Source: Castellaniella sp034675905 (GTDB lineage: Bacteria > Pseudomonadota > Gammaproteobacteria > Burkholderiales > Burkholderiaceae_B). From it: a DNA stretch of 64,000 nucleotides. This document shows positions 18,171 through 26,838 of the stretch, piece by piece. Positions within the stretch are counted from its first letter, which is position 1, and every line of letters begins with the position of its first letter. A program made the position numbers and the translations under genes. A model generated the notes under the pieces. It worked only from the letters and a program-made list of their open reading frames with translations, did not search any database and was not told the origin of the DNA. The stretch lies in assembly GCF_034675905.1 (NCBI RefSeq), contig NZ_JAUCCV010000010.1, positions 248,001 through 312,000 on the forward strand. Reading direction: 5' to 3'.

Positions 18171-19393
18171 TCGAGGATCGGCGGCACCGGCAGCCCTGAT
18201 TGCGCCCAATCCACAGGCGCGCGCACCGGCAGCACGCCGCTGCCGCAATCCGGATCCGCCAGGTTGACACGGCGTTCCGGGATCGCATGGGCCCAGCGGA
18301 TGGAATAGAAAACCTTGACCACCGGCAATTCCGGCAGATCAGGGTTCTGAGCCACCACCAAACCCAATTCGCTATTGATCAAGCTGATGATGGAACCCAC
18401 CGGGTAGCGGCCGACCGAGCGGACGAAAGCCCCCAGCACGTCCATATCGAACTGGCCTTCCGCATTGAGCATTTTGAACAATGTGAAGGCCGGATCCCAA
18501 CCCTTGCGATACGGGCGGCTGGACGTCATTTCATCGTAGAAATTACAGATGGCCGCCATCCGCGAGAGCAGGCCTATCTGCTTGCCGACCAACTGATCCG
18601 GGAACCCCTTGCCGTCCATGCGCTCGTGGTGATGCAGGCAGACCTCGACGACCTCGGGCGGGATGGACGGATCGGCCCGCAGCACGGCAGCCCCCGCAGC
18701 AGGATGCTGGCGCAGCAATTCCTGAGGAGGCTGAATGGGACGACCGATCTTGCCTGTCGGATCGGCAGGATCGCGAACCTTGCCGATATCATGCAACAAG
18801 CCGGCCATCCCGGCCAGATGCACGTGTGCGTCGGCCAGCTTCATGGTACGCGCCAACGCCGTCATCAAGGCGGCAACCGCCACGGAATGGGCATACAGAT
18901 ATTGATCGGCTCTTTTGATACGGGCCAGGCTGGTCAAGGCGTCGGGATGGCCATCCAGCGAGTCGGCCATATCCTGCACCAAGCCCTGGACCTGGCTCAG
19001 GTCCAGCTTGCTGCCCAATTCGGCCTCGGCAAACAGCTGTTTGACCTGATCCCGGGATTCATCAAGGATTTCCTTGGCGTCATCAAAGACCTGCTGTTCG
19101 CTGGTCGCCCGTGGCGCAGCCGGCCGATCCGGCGCAGTCGCGACAGCAGCGGAGCCAGCCACGCCAGCCGCAGCTACCGGCGCAGCTGCTGACACGGTAC
19201 TTGCCCCTACATCCAAGCCTCGATCCGTATCGATCAGCACCCATTCCAAGCGCGAACCCTGCAGTTTTTTCAGCTTGCTGTCGCTGGAAATCAGGAAGCG
19301 CGACCGCCAGAAGGAATGATCCAGGAAGGATCCCCCCAGATCCTGAACATACATGCCCACGCATAACTGGGAAACGGGAACTTTTTTAATCAT
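18167..19393 (-). CDS. HD-GYP domain phosphodiesterase with N-terminal DUF3391
   Basis: 408 residues. The N-terminal DUF3391 region (1 to about 65, IKKVPVSQLCVGMYVQDL) is followed by an Ala/Val-rich linker (about 65-95). The HD-GYP domain has HDIGK (201-205) and HHERMDGKGFP (255-265), the metal-binding and signature residues of c-di-GMP phosphodiesterases. It is soluble and probably lowers c-di-GMP. It converges on the MFS gene with a 4-bp overlap at the stop codons. Confidence 0.9.
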   Translation of the reverse strand: MIKKVPVSQLCVGMYVQDLGGSFLDHSFWRSRFLISSDSKLKKLQGSRLEWVLIDTDRGLDVGASTVSAAAPVAAAGVAGSAAVATAPDRPAAPRATSEQQVFDDAKEILDESRDQVKQLFAEAELGSKLDLSQVQGLVQDMADSLDGHPDALTSLARIKRADQYLYAHSVAVAALMTALARTMKLADAHVHLAGMAGLLHDIGKVRDPADPTGKIGRPIQPPQELLRQHPAAGAAVLRADPSIPPEVVEVCLHHHERMDGKGFPDQLVGKQIGLLSRMAAICNFYDEMTSSRPYRKGWDPAFTLFKMLNAEGQFDMDVLGAFVRSVGRYPVGSIISLINSELGLVVAQNPDLPELPVVKVFYSIRWAHAIPERRVNLADPDCGSGVLPVRAPVDWAQSGLPVPPILD

Positions 19394-19423
19394 GTGCGAT
19401 ATGGGAGGGGGGTGAACGGCCTG

Positions 19424-20032
19424 TCAGAGTGTATCCGAAGATTGCCGGTCAGACTCGCCCGGCGTATCCATGCCTTCCCAGCGAGGGCCGGGCACATGGA
19501 TATCGAACAGATCCAGCACCCGGCAGACCGTATGATCGATCATTTCTTCCAAGCTGGCTGGCCGCATGTAAAAGGCAGGCAGCGGGGGGAAAATCACTCC
19601 GCCCATTTCTGTTACTGCAGTCATATTGCGCAAATGCGCCAGATTGAGGGGCGTCTCGCGCACCATCAGCACCAGACGGCGGCGTTCCTTCAGCGTGACA
19701 TCCGCGGCGCGGGTAATCAAATTATCGGACAAGCCGTGCGCAACGGCCGCCAGCGTGCGCATGGAGCACGGCGCCACCACCATGCCGGCGGTGGCAAAGC
19801 TGCCGCTGGCCAGCGCAGCCCCCACGTCGCGGGGGCTGTAAACCTGATCGGCCAGCGCATGCACCGCTTGGCGATCCATGCCCAGTTCGTGGCGGATATT
19901 CAACACGCCAGAGGGTGAAATCACCAAATGGGTTTCAACATCCTGCGCACGGGCCAGCGCCAGCAGACGAATGGCGTACTGTGCGCCAGTCGCCCCGCTG
20001 ATACCGATGACCAGCCGGCGCTTTGATGTCAC
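19424..20032 (-). CDS. ubiX: Flavin prenyltransferase UbiX
   Basis: 202 residues; attaches a prenyl group to FMN to make the cofactor used by UbiD-type decarboxylases, as in ubiquinone synthesis. The N-terminus GISGATGAQYAIRLL and the C-terminal PAFYMRPASLEEMIDHTVCRVLD are characteristic. The start is GTG and overlaps the grxD stop by 4 bp (GTGA), so it is translated as part of the hemA-prfA-prmC-grxD-ubiX operon. No ubiD is nearby. Confidence 0.94.
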   Translation of the reverse strand: MTSKRRLVIGISGATGAQYAIRLLALARAQDVETHLVISPSGVLNIRHELGMDRQAVHALADQVYSPRDVGAALASGSFATAGMVVAPCSMRTLAAVAHGLSDNLITRAADVTLKERRRLVLMVRETPLNLAHLRNMTAVTEMGGVIFPPLPAFYMRPASLEEMIDHTVCRVLDLFDIHVPGPRWEGMDTPGESDRQSSDTL

Positions 20033-20370
20033 TCGACGGCCCCGGCGTCCTTCATCAAGGTAGCCAGTTCGCCGCTGGCGTGCATTTCATTCATGATGTC
20101 AGTGCCGCCGACGAATTCGCCCTTGACGTAGAGCTGGGGAATGGTGGGCCAGTTGGCGTAGTCCTTGATGCCTTGGCGGACTTCGGCGTCTTCCAGGACA
20201 TTGACGGTGACGAGCTTGGTCACGCCGACTTCCTTCAGAACCTGGATCGCCCGCCCGGAAAACCCGCACTGCGGAAACTGAGCCGTGCCCTTCATGAACA
20301 GGACGACCGGATGGCTGGTCACGGTTTCGCGGATGAAATTCTGGACTTCGGATTGCGCTGTTTCGCTCAT
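20029..20370 (-). CDS. grxD: Monothiol glutaredoxin Grx4 type
   Basis: 113 residues. The active site CGFS (35-38) and the glutathione-binding WPTIPQLYVKGEFVGGTDI define the class that carries [2Fe-2S] clusters, often with BolA. The start at 20370 (MSETAQSEVQ) matches the family length; the longer reading frame upstream overlaps prmC and has no homology. It sits 17 bp after prmC. Confidence 0.95.
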   Translation of the reverse strand: MSETAQSEVQNFIRETVTSHPVVLFMKGTAQFPQCGFSGRAIQVLKEVGVTKLVTVNVLEDAEVRQGIKDYANWPTIPQLYVKGEFVGGTDIMNEMHASGELATLMKDAGAVE

Positions 20371-20387
20371 GGTGATCTCTTTAAAAG

Positions 20388-21209
20388 TCAGGCCGGCAGG
20401 CGGCCCCAGGTGACGCGTTCGATGCCGGCCAGATCCCGCAGGCTGGCCACATCGGAAAACCCCGATGACTGGAACAAAGCACGCACGGCGGCGGCTTGAT
20501 CCCAACCATGTTCTACACACAAGACCCCGCCAGACCGCAGATAGGCCGCCGCCCCCTGCGCAATACGATGCAGGTCGCTTAAGCCATCCGCCCCGTCGGT
20601 CAACGCCCCCTGCGGTTCGAAGCGCAGGTCGCCCTGGACCAGGTGAGTATCTTGTGAGTCGATGTAGGGAGGATTCGAAACGATCAAATCATATTGTTCC
20701 GAACCCAACTGACTATCGTACCAATTCCCGTGTGAAAACAATAGCTTTGCCCCCAAAGCGCGTGCGTTCATTTCCGCCACGGCCAGCGCCGCCAGGCTGC
20801 AATCGGTAGCTCGCACCCGGGCATCTGGCCGATCCAGAGCCATGGAAATCGCCACGATGCCGCTGCCGGTACCCAGATCCAGCACCTGGGGAGACGGCAG
20901 GCCGGCGATAGCCTGCAAGCCGCATTCCACCAGCAATTCGGTATCCGGCCGGGGAATCAAGACAGCGGGGCTGACATGAAAATTTCGTCCCCAGAATTCC
21001 CGATACCCCAGAATGTAGGCGATCGGTTCGCCCGCCAGCCGGCGCGCCTCCAGCGCCTGATAGGCGGCTGCCTGCCCGGCATCCGGCAGATCCGCATCAT
21101 GGGTAATCAGCCAGGTGCGGGACACGCCCAGCACCTGCTGCCACAGCAGGCGTGACTCCAGATGCGGCAAAGGACTGTGCGCCAACCAGTCCCGCAATGA
21201 GCGCGCCAT
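20388..21209 (-). CDS. prmC: Peptide chain release factor N5-glutamine methyltransferase
   Basis: 273 residues. Methylates the glutamine of the GGQ motif in release factors. SAM-binding DLGTGSG (111-117) and the substrate motif NPPY (179-182) are present. It follows prfA by 4 bp, so the enzyme is encoded directly after one of its substrates. Confidence 0.95.
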   Translation of the reverse strand: MARSLRDWLAHSPLPHLESRLLWQQVLGVSRTWLITHDADLPDAGQAAAYQALEARRLAGEPIAYILGYREFWGRNFHVSPAVLIPRPDTELLVECGLQAIAGLPSPQVLDLGTGSGIVAISMALDRPDARVRATDCSLAALAVAEMNARALGAKLLFSHGNWYDSQLGSEQYDLIVSNPPYIDSQDTHLVQGDLRFEPQGALTDGADGLSDLHRIAQGAAAYLRSGGVLCVEHGWDQAAAVRALFQSSGFSDVASLRDLAGIERVTWGRLPA

Positions 21210-21213
21210 CCGT

Positions 21214-22293
21214 TCAGTCCAGCGCCAGGGCGGCCAACTGCTCGGCCTGGTGCTCGGCCAGCAAGGCGCTGGTGACTTCGTTCAAGTCACCATCCATGAT
21301 CTGGGCCAGCTTGTAGAGCGTCAGATTGATACGATGATCGGTCATCCGCCCTTGCGGGAAATTGTAGGTGCGGATGCGTTCGGACCTGTCTCCCGTCCCC
21401 ACCAGGCTTTTACGCTGGGCGGCTTCGCGGGCATGGACTTCCTGCTGCTGGCGATCTTTCAGCCGGGCGGCCAGCACCTGCATGGCTTTGTCTTTATTGC
21501 GATGCTGTGACCGGTCGTCCTGACATTCCACCACCAAACCAGTCGGCAGGTGCGTGATCCGCACGGCCGAATCAGTCTTGTTGATGTGCTGCCCGCCCGC
21601 CCCGCTGGCGCGAAACGTATCGATGCGCAAATCGTTCGCGTTGATCTGGATGTCCGACTGGGCATCGGCTTCCGGCATCACCGCCACCGTGCAGGCCGAG
21701 GTATGCACCCGCCCCTGGGATTCGGTTTCCGGCACACGCTGCACCCGGTGCGCTCCCGATTCGAACTTCAACCGGCCATACACCCCATTGCCTTCGATGT
21801 GTGCAATGACTTCCTTGTAACCGCCCAGTTCGGCTGCGCTTTCGGACATCAGCTCGACCCGCCAGCCGCGGACCTCGGCGTAACGCGCATACATGCGCAA
21901 CAGATCCCCCGCGAACAAGGCGCTTTCATCGCCGCCCGTGCCAGCGCGGATTTCCAGAAAGACGCTGCGGTCATCGTCCGGATCCTTGGGCAGCAACAGA
22001 ATCTGCAGATCAGCTTCCAGTTGATCGATCCGTTCACCCGCCCCCGCCAGCTCTTCTTCGGCCAGCGCCTTCATATCAGGGTCAGCCAGCATTTCGCGGG
22101 CAGTCGCCTGATCGGCGCAGACCTGCTCCCAGGACTCGAAGACGCGCACGACAGGTTCTAATTCCGCGCGCTCACGCGTCAATTTGCGGAAACGATCCAT
22201 ATCGTCGGCGCTATCCGGCTCGGCCAGCATGGCGTCAATCTCGACCAGACGGTGGCTGAGCTGTTCCAGGCGGCTGCGCATTGAGCTTTTCAT
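21214..22293 (-). CDS. prfA: Peptide chain release factor 1
   Basis: 359 residues; terminates translation at UAA and UAG. The codon-recognition tripeptide is PET (188-190, the RF1 PxT type) and the catalytic GGQ is at 233-235. The start at 22293 (MKSSMRSRLEQL) is preferred over in-frame upstream codons on homology to RF1 proteins; a second ATG lies four codons later. It is downstream of hemA in the same operon. Confidence 0.96.
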   Translation of the reverse strand: MKSSMRSRLEQLSHRLVEIDAMLAEPDSADDMDRFRKLTRERAELEPVVRVFESWEQVCADQATAREMLADPDMKALAEEELAGAGERIDQLEADLQILLLPKDPDDDRSVFLEIRAGTGGDESALFAGDLLRMYARYAEVRGWRVELMSESAAELGGYKEVIAHIEGNGVYGRLKFESGAHRVQRVPETESQGRVHTSACTVAVMPEADAQSDIQINANDLRIDTFRASGAGGQHINKTDSAVRITHLPTGLVVECQDDRSQHRNKDKAMQVLAARLKDRQQQEVHAREAAQRKSLVGTGDRSERIRTYNFPQGRMTDHRINLTLYKLAQIMDGDLNEVTSALLAEHQAEQLAALALD

Positions 22294-22379
22294 GGAGGAA
22301 ATTCCAGGGGATAAAAAAGAAGGGACGCGGCCCGGCGGATCAATCGCCGGATCGGAAGACAAGGAAACGAGAAAAGCAG

Positions 22380-23660
22380 CTACCGGCGGCGGCGAATGCC
22401 GACTTCGGGCAGCAAACGCGGCAGCAGCGCCAGCATCTGGTCGCGCTCTGCGCCCTCGCTGCGGTTAAGCGCCGCCAATGGCCCGTGCATGTATTTATGC
22501 GTCAGGCTGTAGGCCAGCTGTTCCAGCACGACTTGAGGATCGTCGCCGCGCGCCAGCAGGCGCCGGGCACGGTCCAGTTCGGCCTGGCGCAAGGCGTCGG
22601 CGCTGTGCTGGTAATCGATGATCGCCGGCACGATGGCCCGGTTGGACAGCCAATGCATGAAATGCTGGACACGGGCTTCGATGATGGCCTCGGCCTGGAC
22701 CACGGCGGCACGCCGGGCATCGGTGCCGGACTGCACCATGCGGCCCAGATCATCGACCGTATACAGATAGACGTCGGCCAGACGGCCGATTTCCGGTTCG
22801 ATGTCACGCGGCACGGCCAGATCAACCATCACCATGGGGCGATGGCGGCGCGTGCGCGCAGCCCTTTCCACCAGCCCCAGACCGAGGATGGGCAAGGATG
22901 AGGCCGTACAGGATACGACCACATCGAATTCAGCCAGATGATCCGGCAAGGCGGACAGTTTCAACGTGCGGGCATCGAACTGCGCGGCCAGCAGCTCCGC
23001 GCGTTCCAGCGTGCGATTGGCAACAGCCATCTGGCGGGGTTGCGCCGCCGAAAAATGGGTCGCACAGAGTTCGATCATTTCGCCCGCGCCGATGAACAGC
23101 ACATTCGCAGCGGACAGATCCCCCAGCACGCGTTCGGCCAGCCGCACGGCGGCGGCCGCCATGGACACCGAATGGGCGCCGATGGCAGTCTGCGAGCGGA
23201 CTTCTTTGGCAACGGAAAAAGTGCGTTGAAACAGCTGGTGCAGCAGCGTGCCCAAGGTGCCGGCCTGTTCGGCGGCGCGCACGGCATCTTTCATCTGCCC
23301 CAGGATCTGCGGTTCGCCCAGCACCATGGAATCCAGCCCGCTGGCCACGCGAAAGGCATGCCGCACAGCATCATTGCGCTGGTATTCGTACAGATGCGGC
23401 GTCAGCTGGCCGGCTTCCAGGCGGTTGAAATCCGCCAACCAGCCGGGCAGCGCCGTGCGCACGCCTGGATCGGCCGCACAGTAGATTTCCGTGCGATTAC
23501 AGGTCGACAGAATCGCGGCCTCGCGCACCGACGAGCCAAACGTGGTCCGCAGGGCCGATAGCGCAGGCTTGAGCAATTCGATCGGGAACGACACGCGTTC
23601 GCGCACGGAAACGGGCGCGGATACATGGTTCAGGCCGAAGGTCAGGACGTCAACGGACAT
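22380..23660 (-). CDS. hemA: Glutamyl-tRNA reductase
   Basis: 426 residues; reduces glutamyl-tRNA to glutamate-1-semialdehyde with NADPH, the first committed step of C5-pathway haem synthesis. The catalytic cysteine is in LSTCNRTEIY (C54), and the NADPH domain has the GAGEMIEL loop. It is the first gene of the hemA-prfA-prmC-grxD-ubiX operon. Confidence 0.96.
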   Translation of the reverse strand: MSVDVLTFGLNHVSAPVSVRERVSFPIELLKPALSALRTTFGSSVREAAILSTCNRTEIYCAADPGVRTALPGWLADFNRLEAGQLTPHLYEYQRNDAVRHAFRVASGLDSMVLGEPQILGQMKDAVRAAEQAGTLGTLLHQLFQRTFSVAKEVRSQTAIGAHSVSMAAAAVRLAERVLGDLSAANVLFIGAGEMIELCATHFSAAQPRQMAVANRTLERAELLAAQFDARTLKLSALPDHLAEFDVVVSCTASSLPILGLGLVERAARTRRHRPMVMVDLAVPRDIEPEIGRLADVYLYTVDDLGRMVQSGTDARRAAVVQAEAIIEARVQHFMHWLSNRAIVPAIIDYQHSADALRQAELDRARRLLARGDDPQVVLEQLAYSLTHKYMHGPLAALNRSEGAERDQMLALLPRLLPEVGIRRRR

Positions 23661-23763
23661 GCCGCAGCAAGATTTATGAATGGAGACTTCAGCATTATAG
23701 GTCGCGACGTCGATAGTGGGCTATTTTCCCGCCACGGCGTCTGCGCACGCTCAAAAATTCGTG

Positions 23764-23769
23764 TATGAT
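23764..23769 (+). promoter_or_regulatory. -10 box of the tRNA-Phe gene
   Basis: TATGAT lies 10 bp before the mature 5' end of the tRNA. No good -35 match is seen 17 bp upstream. Confidence 0.45.
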
Positions 23770-23779
23770 TCGACGTCTT

Positions 23780-23855
23780 GGCCCGGTAGCTCAGTCGGTA
23801 GAGCAGAGGATTGAAAATCCTTGTGTCGGTGGTTCGATTCCGCCCCGGGCCACCA
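23780..23855 (+). tRNA. tRNA-Phe (anticodon GAA)
   Basis: A 76-nt cloverleaf. Acceptor strands GGCCCGG and CCGGGCC pair fully; the anticodon loop is TTGAAAA (GAA); the T arm is GGTGG/CCGCC with loop TTCGATT; CCA is encoded. tRNA-Phe is a common integration target, and the sequence directly 3' carries an integrase remnant. Confidence 0.98.
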
Positions 23856-23950
23856 GTTGATCTAAATTATCGATTCAACTGGCATTTCTTCAAAGCTCAT
23901 TCCCCTAAAAAACCTTCCATGTCCCTCATAGGCACACAGGACAGGTACAC

Positions 23951-24186
23951 ATGGGTACCATGGCAACCCCTCACAAAGACCCCGCCAGCGGCATTTATAC
24001 CTACGCCGCCGCATTCCCAAAGCCATACAGCCGATCATCAAACGGGGCAGTGATTGGCAAGAATCCCTACGCACACGAGACTTTACAACCGCCTGTGAAC
24101 GCTTCGCCGTGGCCTATGCAGAAAGCTGCCAAGCCATCAAGGCCGCACAGGCTGAACTTGCGGGGGTGAACACCCGTGACAGATAA
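23951..24186 (+). pseudogene. Phage-type tyrosine recombinase, N-terminal remnant
   Basis: The N-terminal SAM-like part of a phage integrase is recognisable but split by a frameshift. From ATG 23951 the frame reads HKDPASGIYTY; one missing base near 24004 moves the match to the next frame, which continues RRRIPKAIQPIIKRG and ESLRTRDFTTACERFA and stops at TAA 24184-24186. The catalytic core is absent. Its end overlaps the start of the Bro-N gene, which appears to have replaced the rest. Placement about 95 bp after tRNA-Phe fits an old integration site. Confidence 0.75.
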
Positions 24187-25009
24187 GATCAAACTCTTTG
24201 ACACCCAGCAGGTTCGAGCCGAATGGGATGCTGACCACGAAAAGTGGTGGTTCTCGGTGGTGGACATCATTGCCATCCTCACAGAAAGCGTGGATGCTGC
24301 CGCCTATTGGCGCAAGCTCAAGCAGCGCCTGAAAGCAGAAGGCAACCAAACCGTGACAGCCTGTCACGGTTTGAAGATGCAAGCTGCTGACGGCAAGCAA
24401 CGCCTGACCGACGTCGCCGACACGGAACAAATCCTGCGCCTCATCCAGTCCATCCCCAGCAAGCGGGCCGAGCCTTTCAAGCTGTGGCTGGCCCAGGTGG
24501 GCAGTGAACGCCTGGATGAAACCGTTGACCCCGAGCAGTCTATAGACCGCGCCATCCAGAACTACCGCCGTCTTGGGTACAGCGAAAACTGGATCAACCA
24601 GCGCATCAAATCCATCGAGGTCCGCAAGGCCCTGACCGATGAATGGGACAAGGCAGGTGTGCAGCAAGGGCAAGAATATGCGGCACTGACCGATCTGATG
24701 AGCCGCGTCTGGAGCGGCCTGAGCACCCGTGAATACAAGCAGCACAAAGGGCTGAAAAAAGAAAATCTGCGTGACAACATGACCAACACTGAATTGGTGC
24801 TGAACATGCTGGCCGAAGTGGCTGCCACGGATATCTCGCTGGTGCGCAACCCCCAGGGCCTGGCTGAGAGCGCCACGGTGGCCGCCGAAGGCGCACAAAC
24901 CGCCAAGGCTGCCCGCCTGCAGCTAGAGAAAAGCACCGGGCAGCCGGTCGTCAGCCGATTGAATGCAAAGGCACTGGGGACAGACAAAATCGGGCACAAA
25001 AAGAAATAA
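24176..25009 (+). CDS. Bro-N / DinD-like protein (phage antirepressor family)
   Basis: 277 residues. The N-terminus (KIKLFDTQQVRAEWD, then WWFSVVDIIAILTESVD and AYWRKLKQRLK) is a Bro-N domain as in phage and baculovirus antirepressors. The C-terminal half (YKQHKGLKKENLRDNMTNTE) matches the DinD-type extension common in bacterial orphan copies. Bro-N domains bind DNA; the cellular role of this family is not established. The start is GTG at 24176, overlapping the integrase remnant. No phage structural genes are near. Confidence 0.8.
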   Translation: MTDKIKLFDTQQVRAEWDADHEKWWFSVVDIIAILTESVDAAAYWRKLKQRLKAEGNQTVTACHGLKMQAADGKQRLTDVADTEQILRLIQSIPSKRAEPFKLWLAQVGSERLDETVDPEQSIDRAIQNYRRLGYSENWINQRIKSIEVRKALTDEWDKAGVQQGQEYAALTDLMSRVWSGLSTREYKQHKGLKKENLRDNMTNTELVLNMLAEVAATDISLVRNPQGLAESATVAAEGAQTAKAARLQLEKSTGQPVVSRLNAKALGTDKIGHKKK

Positions 25010-25094
25010 GCTGATTGCCCGGTTTTAGTAGTCGGCTACGTCCTCGCGCGTCACGTCGCCATCCCTTTTATGGAAAGCTCGCCTACAGCCTGAC

Positions 25095-26198
25095 TTAGTA
25101 GGCGGCGTTGGGCCAATCGGTATAGCCTGTGGCGCCGCCGCCGTAGTAGGATTCGCGCGGTGCGACGGCCAATCCGATACCGCGTCGCAAGCGCTCGACC
25201 AGATCCGGGTTGGCGATGAAGGGTCGGCCAAAGGCCACCGCGTCAATCTTGCCTTGCGCGCGGCGTGCAATTGCCAGCTTAAGGTCATAACCGTTGTTGC
25301 CAATGTAGGCACCGTCAAACAATGCACGCAATGCATCCAGGTCCACACCATCGGGTAGCGCGCGCGTACCGCCAGTCGCCCCTTCCACAAAGTGCATGTA
25401 GGCCAGTTGGAATCGGTTCAGTTGCTTGATCAGGTAGCCATAGGTCGCCATCACATCGCTGTCGGGCGGCGTGTTGCCGGCATCGGGCGTCACCGGCGAC
25501 AAGCGGATGCCGACCCGATCGCTGCCCCAGATGTTGACCACGGCTTCGGTCACCTCCAGCGTCAGGCGCGTACGGTTCTCGATAGAGCCGCCATACCGGT
25601 CGCTGCGCTGATTGGTTGAATCGCGGATAAATTGATCCAGCAGATAACTGTTCGCAGAATGAACTTCGACGCCATCGAACCCGGCGCGCTGGGCATTTTC
25701 AGCCGCCCGTCTGTACTGCTCGATGATGCCGGGGATTTCATCGGTCTCCAAGGCGCGTGGCATGGACACGGGCACAAAGCCTTCTGTTGTGTAGGTCTGG
25801 CCTTCGGCCTTGATCGCCGATGGCGCAACCGGCGCCCGGCCATCGGGCTGCAGCTGGCTGCTGGAAAAGCGGCCAACGTGCCAGAGCTGGTTGACGATCT
25901 TGCCGCCCGCGGCGTGCACTGCGTCGGTGACCATCTTCCAGCCCGCAACCTGCTCGTCGTTCCATAAACCAGGCGTGGCCGCATACCCACGCCCTTGCGC
26001 CGAAATATTGGTCGCCTCGGCGATAATCAGGCCGGCGCCCGCGCGTTGGGCATAATACGTGGCATGCAACTCGCCCGGAATGCCATCCTCGTCATAGCGG
26101 CTTCGGGTGAGCGGGGCCATGGCAATGCGGTTGCCCAGTTCGAGGGCGCCCATCGTAGTCGGCGAGAATAGATCCGTTTGAATGTTGTCATCTGTCAT
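25095..26198 (-). CDS. nemA: Old-yellow-enzyme alkene reductase (N-ethylmaleimide reductase type)
   Basis: 367-residue FMN/NADPH TIM-barrel. Features: MAPLTRSR near the N-terminus, QLWHVGR, EVHSANSYLLDQF (substrate-binding His/Asn), RTDRYGGS-like RSDRYGGSIENR and GRPFIANPDL. It reduces activated C=C bonds in electrophiles such as quinones, maleimides and nitro compounds. The ATG at 26198 is chosen over a TTG four codons earlier. It follows nemR by 55 bp on the same strand. Confidence 0.93.
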   Translation of the reverse strand: MTDDNIQTDLFSPTTMGALELGNRIAMAPLTRSRYDEDGIPGELHATYYAQRAGAGLIIAEATNISAQGRGYAATPGLWNDEQVAGWKMVTDAVHAAGGKIVNQLWHVGRFSSSQLQPDGRAPVAPSAIKAEGQTYTTEGFVPVSMPRALETDEIPGIIEQYRRAAENAQRAGFDGVEVHSANSYLLDQFIRDSTNQRSDRYGGSIENRTRLTLEVTEAVVNIWGSDRVGIRLSPVTPDAGNTPPDSDVMATYGYLIKQLNRFQLAYMHFVEGATGGTRALPDGVDLDALRALFDGAYIGNNGYDLKLAIARRAQGKIDAVAFGRPFIANPDLVERLRRGIGLAVAPRESYYGGGATGYTDWPNAAY

Positions 26199-26215
26199 GG
26201 ATTTTTCCAATATAA

Positions 26216-26230
26216 TTGACCAGTCGTCTA
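26216..26230 (-). promoter_or_regulatory. Candidate TetR-type operator upstream of nemA
   Basis: The 15-mer TTGACCAGTCGTCTA is an imperfect palindrome (GAC-N5-GTC core, 11 of 15 positions symmetric) in the AT-rich 55-bp gap between nemR and nemA. NemR-type TetR repressors commonly bind such sites beside their target, so this is a plausible second control point inside the operon. Confidence 0.45.
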
Positions 26231-26253
26231 TTAAATAAGTAAAAAAACACTGC

Positions 26254-26838
26254 TCAAGAAAGCAGGCGCTTCGTGTTGATCAGAGCCGTATCGAAAGGCG
26301 CGTGATCTTTGTTCAACTTGGCCAGCAAGGATGCCCCCAGCCACAGTTGGTACAGCGATTGGGCCAGCATAGGCGCCGGGGTTTCAACCGGGATCGAACC
26401 GTCGAGTTGCCCTTGACCGATGCATTGAGCGATGCGTTCGATGATGGCATCGGTTCCCGTTTTCAGCACCACGCGCATGTCTTCGGATAGATCGCACACT
26501 TCCGGCCCCAGCTTGACCACCAGGCACTTCTCATTGGGCAGGTCCGACCCCTCGGTGTGCGCCCAATGGCGGAAATAACGCGTCAGCCGTTCGACAGCGG
26601 TACCCTCCGCAGTGATGAGCATTGTGTCCACCGTGGACAGGTACTCGGAAAAATACTCCCCCAGCAACGCCTGCCCGAACGCTTCCTTCGATTTGAAGTA
26701 GTAGTAAAAGGAGCCCTTGGGCACGCCGGCTGACGCCACCACCTCGGTCAGGCCGACGGCGGTATAGCCTTTGTGGGTCATCAGGGATCTAGCGACATCC
26801 AGGATGTGCTGACGCATTTCTTGCGCTGGTTTCTTCAT
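26254..26838 (-). CDS. nemR: TetR-family repressor, NemR-like
   Basis: 194 residues. The N-terminal helix-turn-helix (about 8-55; KGYTAVGLTEVVASAGVPKG, SFYYYFKSKEAFG) is standard TetR. The effector domain has EKCLVVKLGPEV, seen in NemR-like electrophile sensors whose reactive cysteine releases DNA. The start at 26838 (MKKPAQEMRQ) is preferred; the longer frame runs into the truncated DUF3024 gene. The order nemR-nemA matches the enterobacterial operon. Confidence 0.85.
   Translation of the reverse strand: MKKPAQEMRQHILDVARSLMTHKGYTAVGLTEVVASAGVPKGSFYYYFKSKEAFGQALLGEYFSEYLSTVDTMLITAEGTAVERLTRYFRHWAHTEGSDLPNEKCLVVKLGPEVCDLSEDMRVVLKTGTDAIIERIAQCIGQGQLDGSIPVETPAPMLAQSLYQLWLGASLLAKLNKDHAPFDTALINTKRLLS

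Noticed and set aside
25025..25094. Possible C-terminal coding remnant (ending KRDGDVTREDVADY) after nemA
   Set aside because: It is the tail of a frame overlapping nemA in another phase; no family is recognisable.
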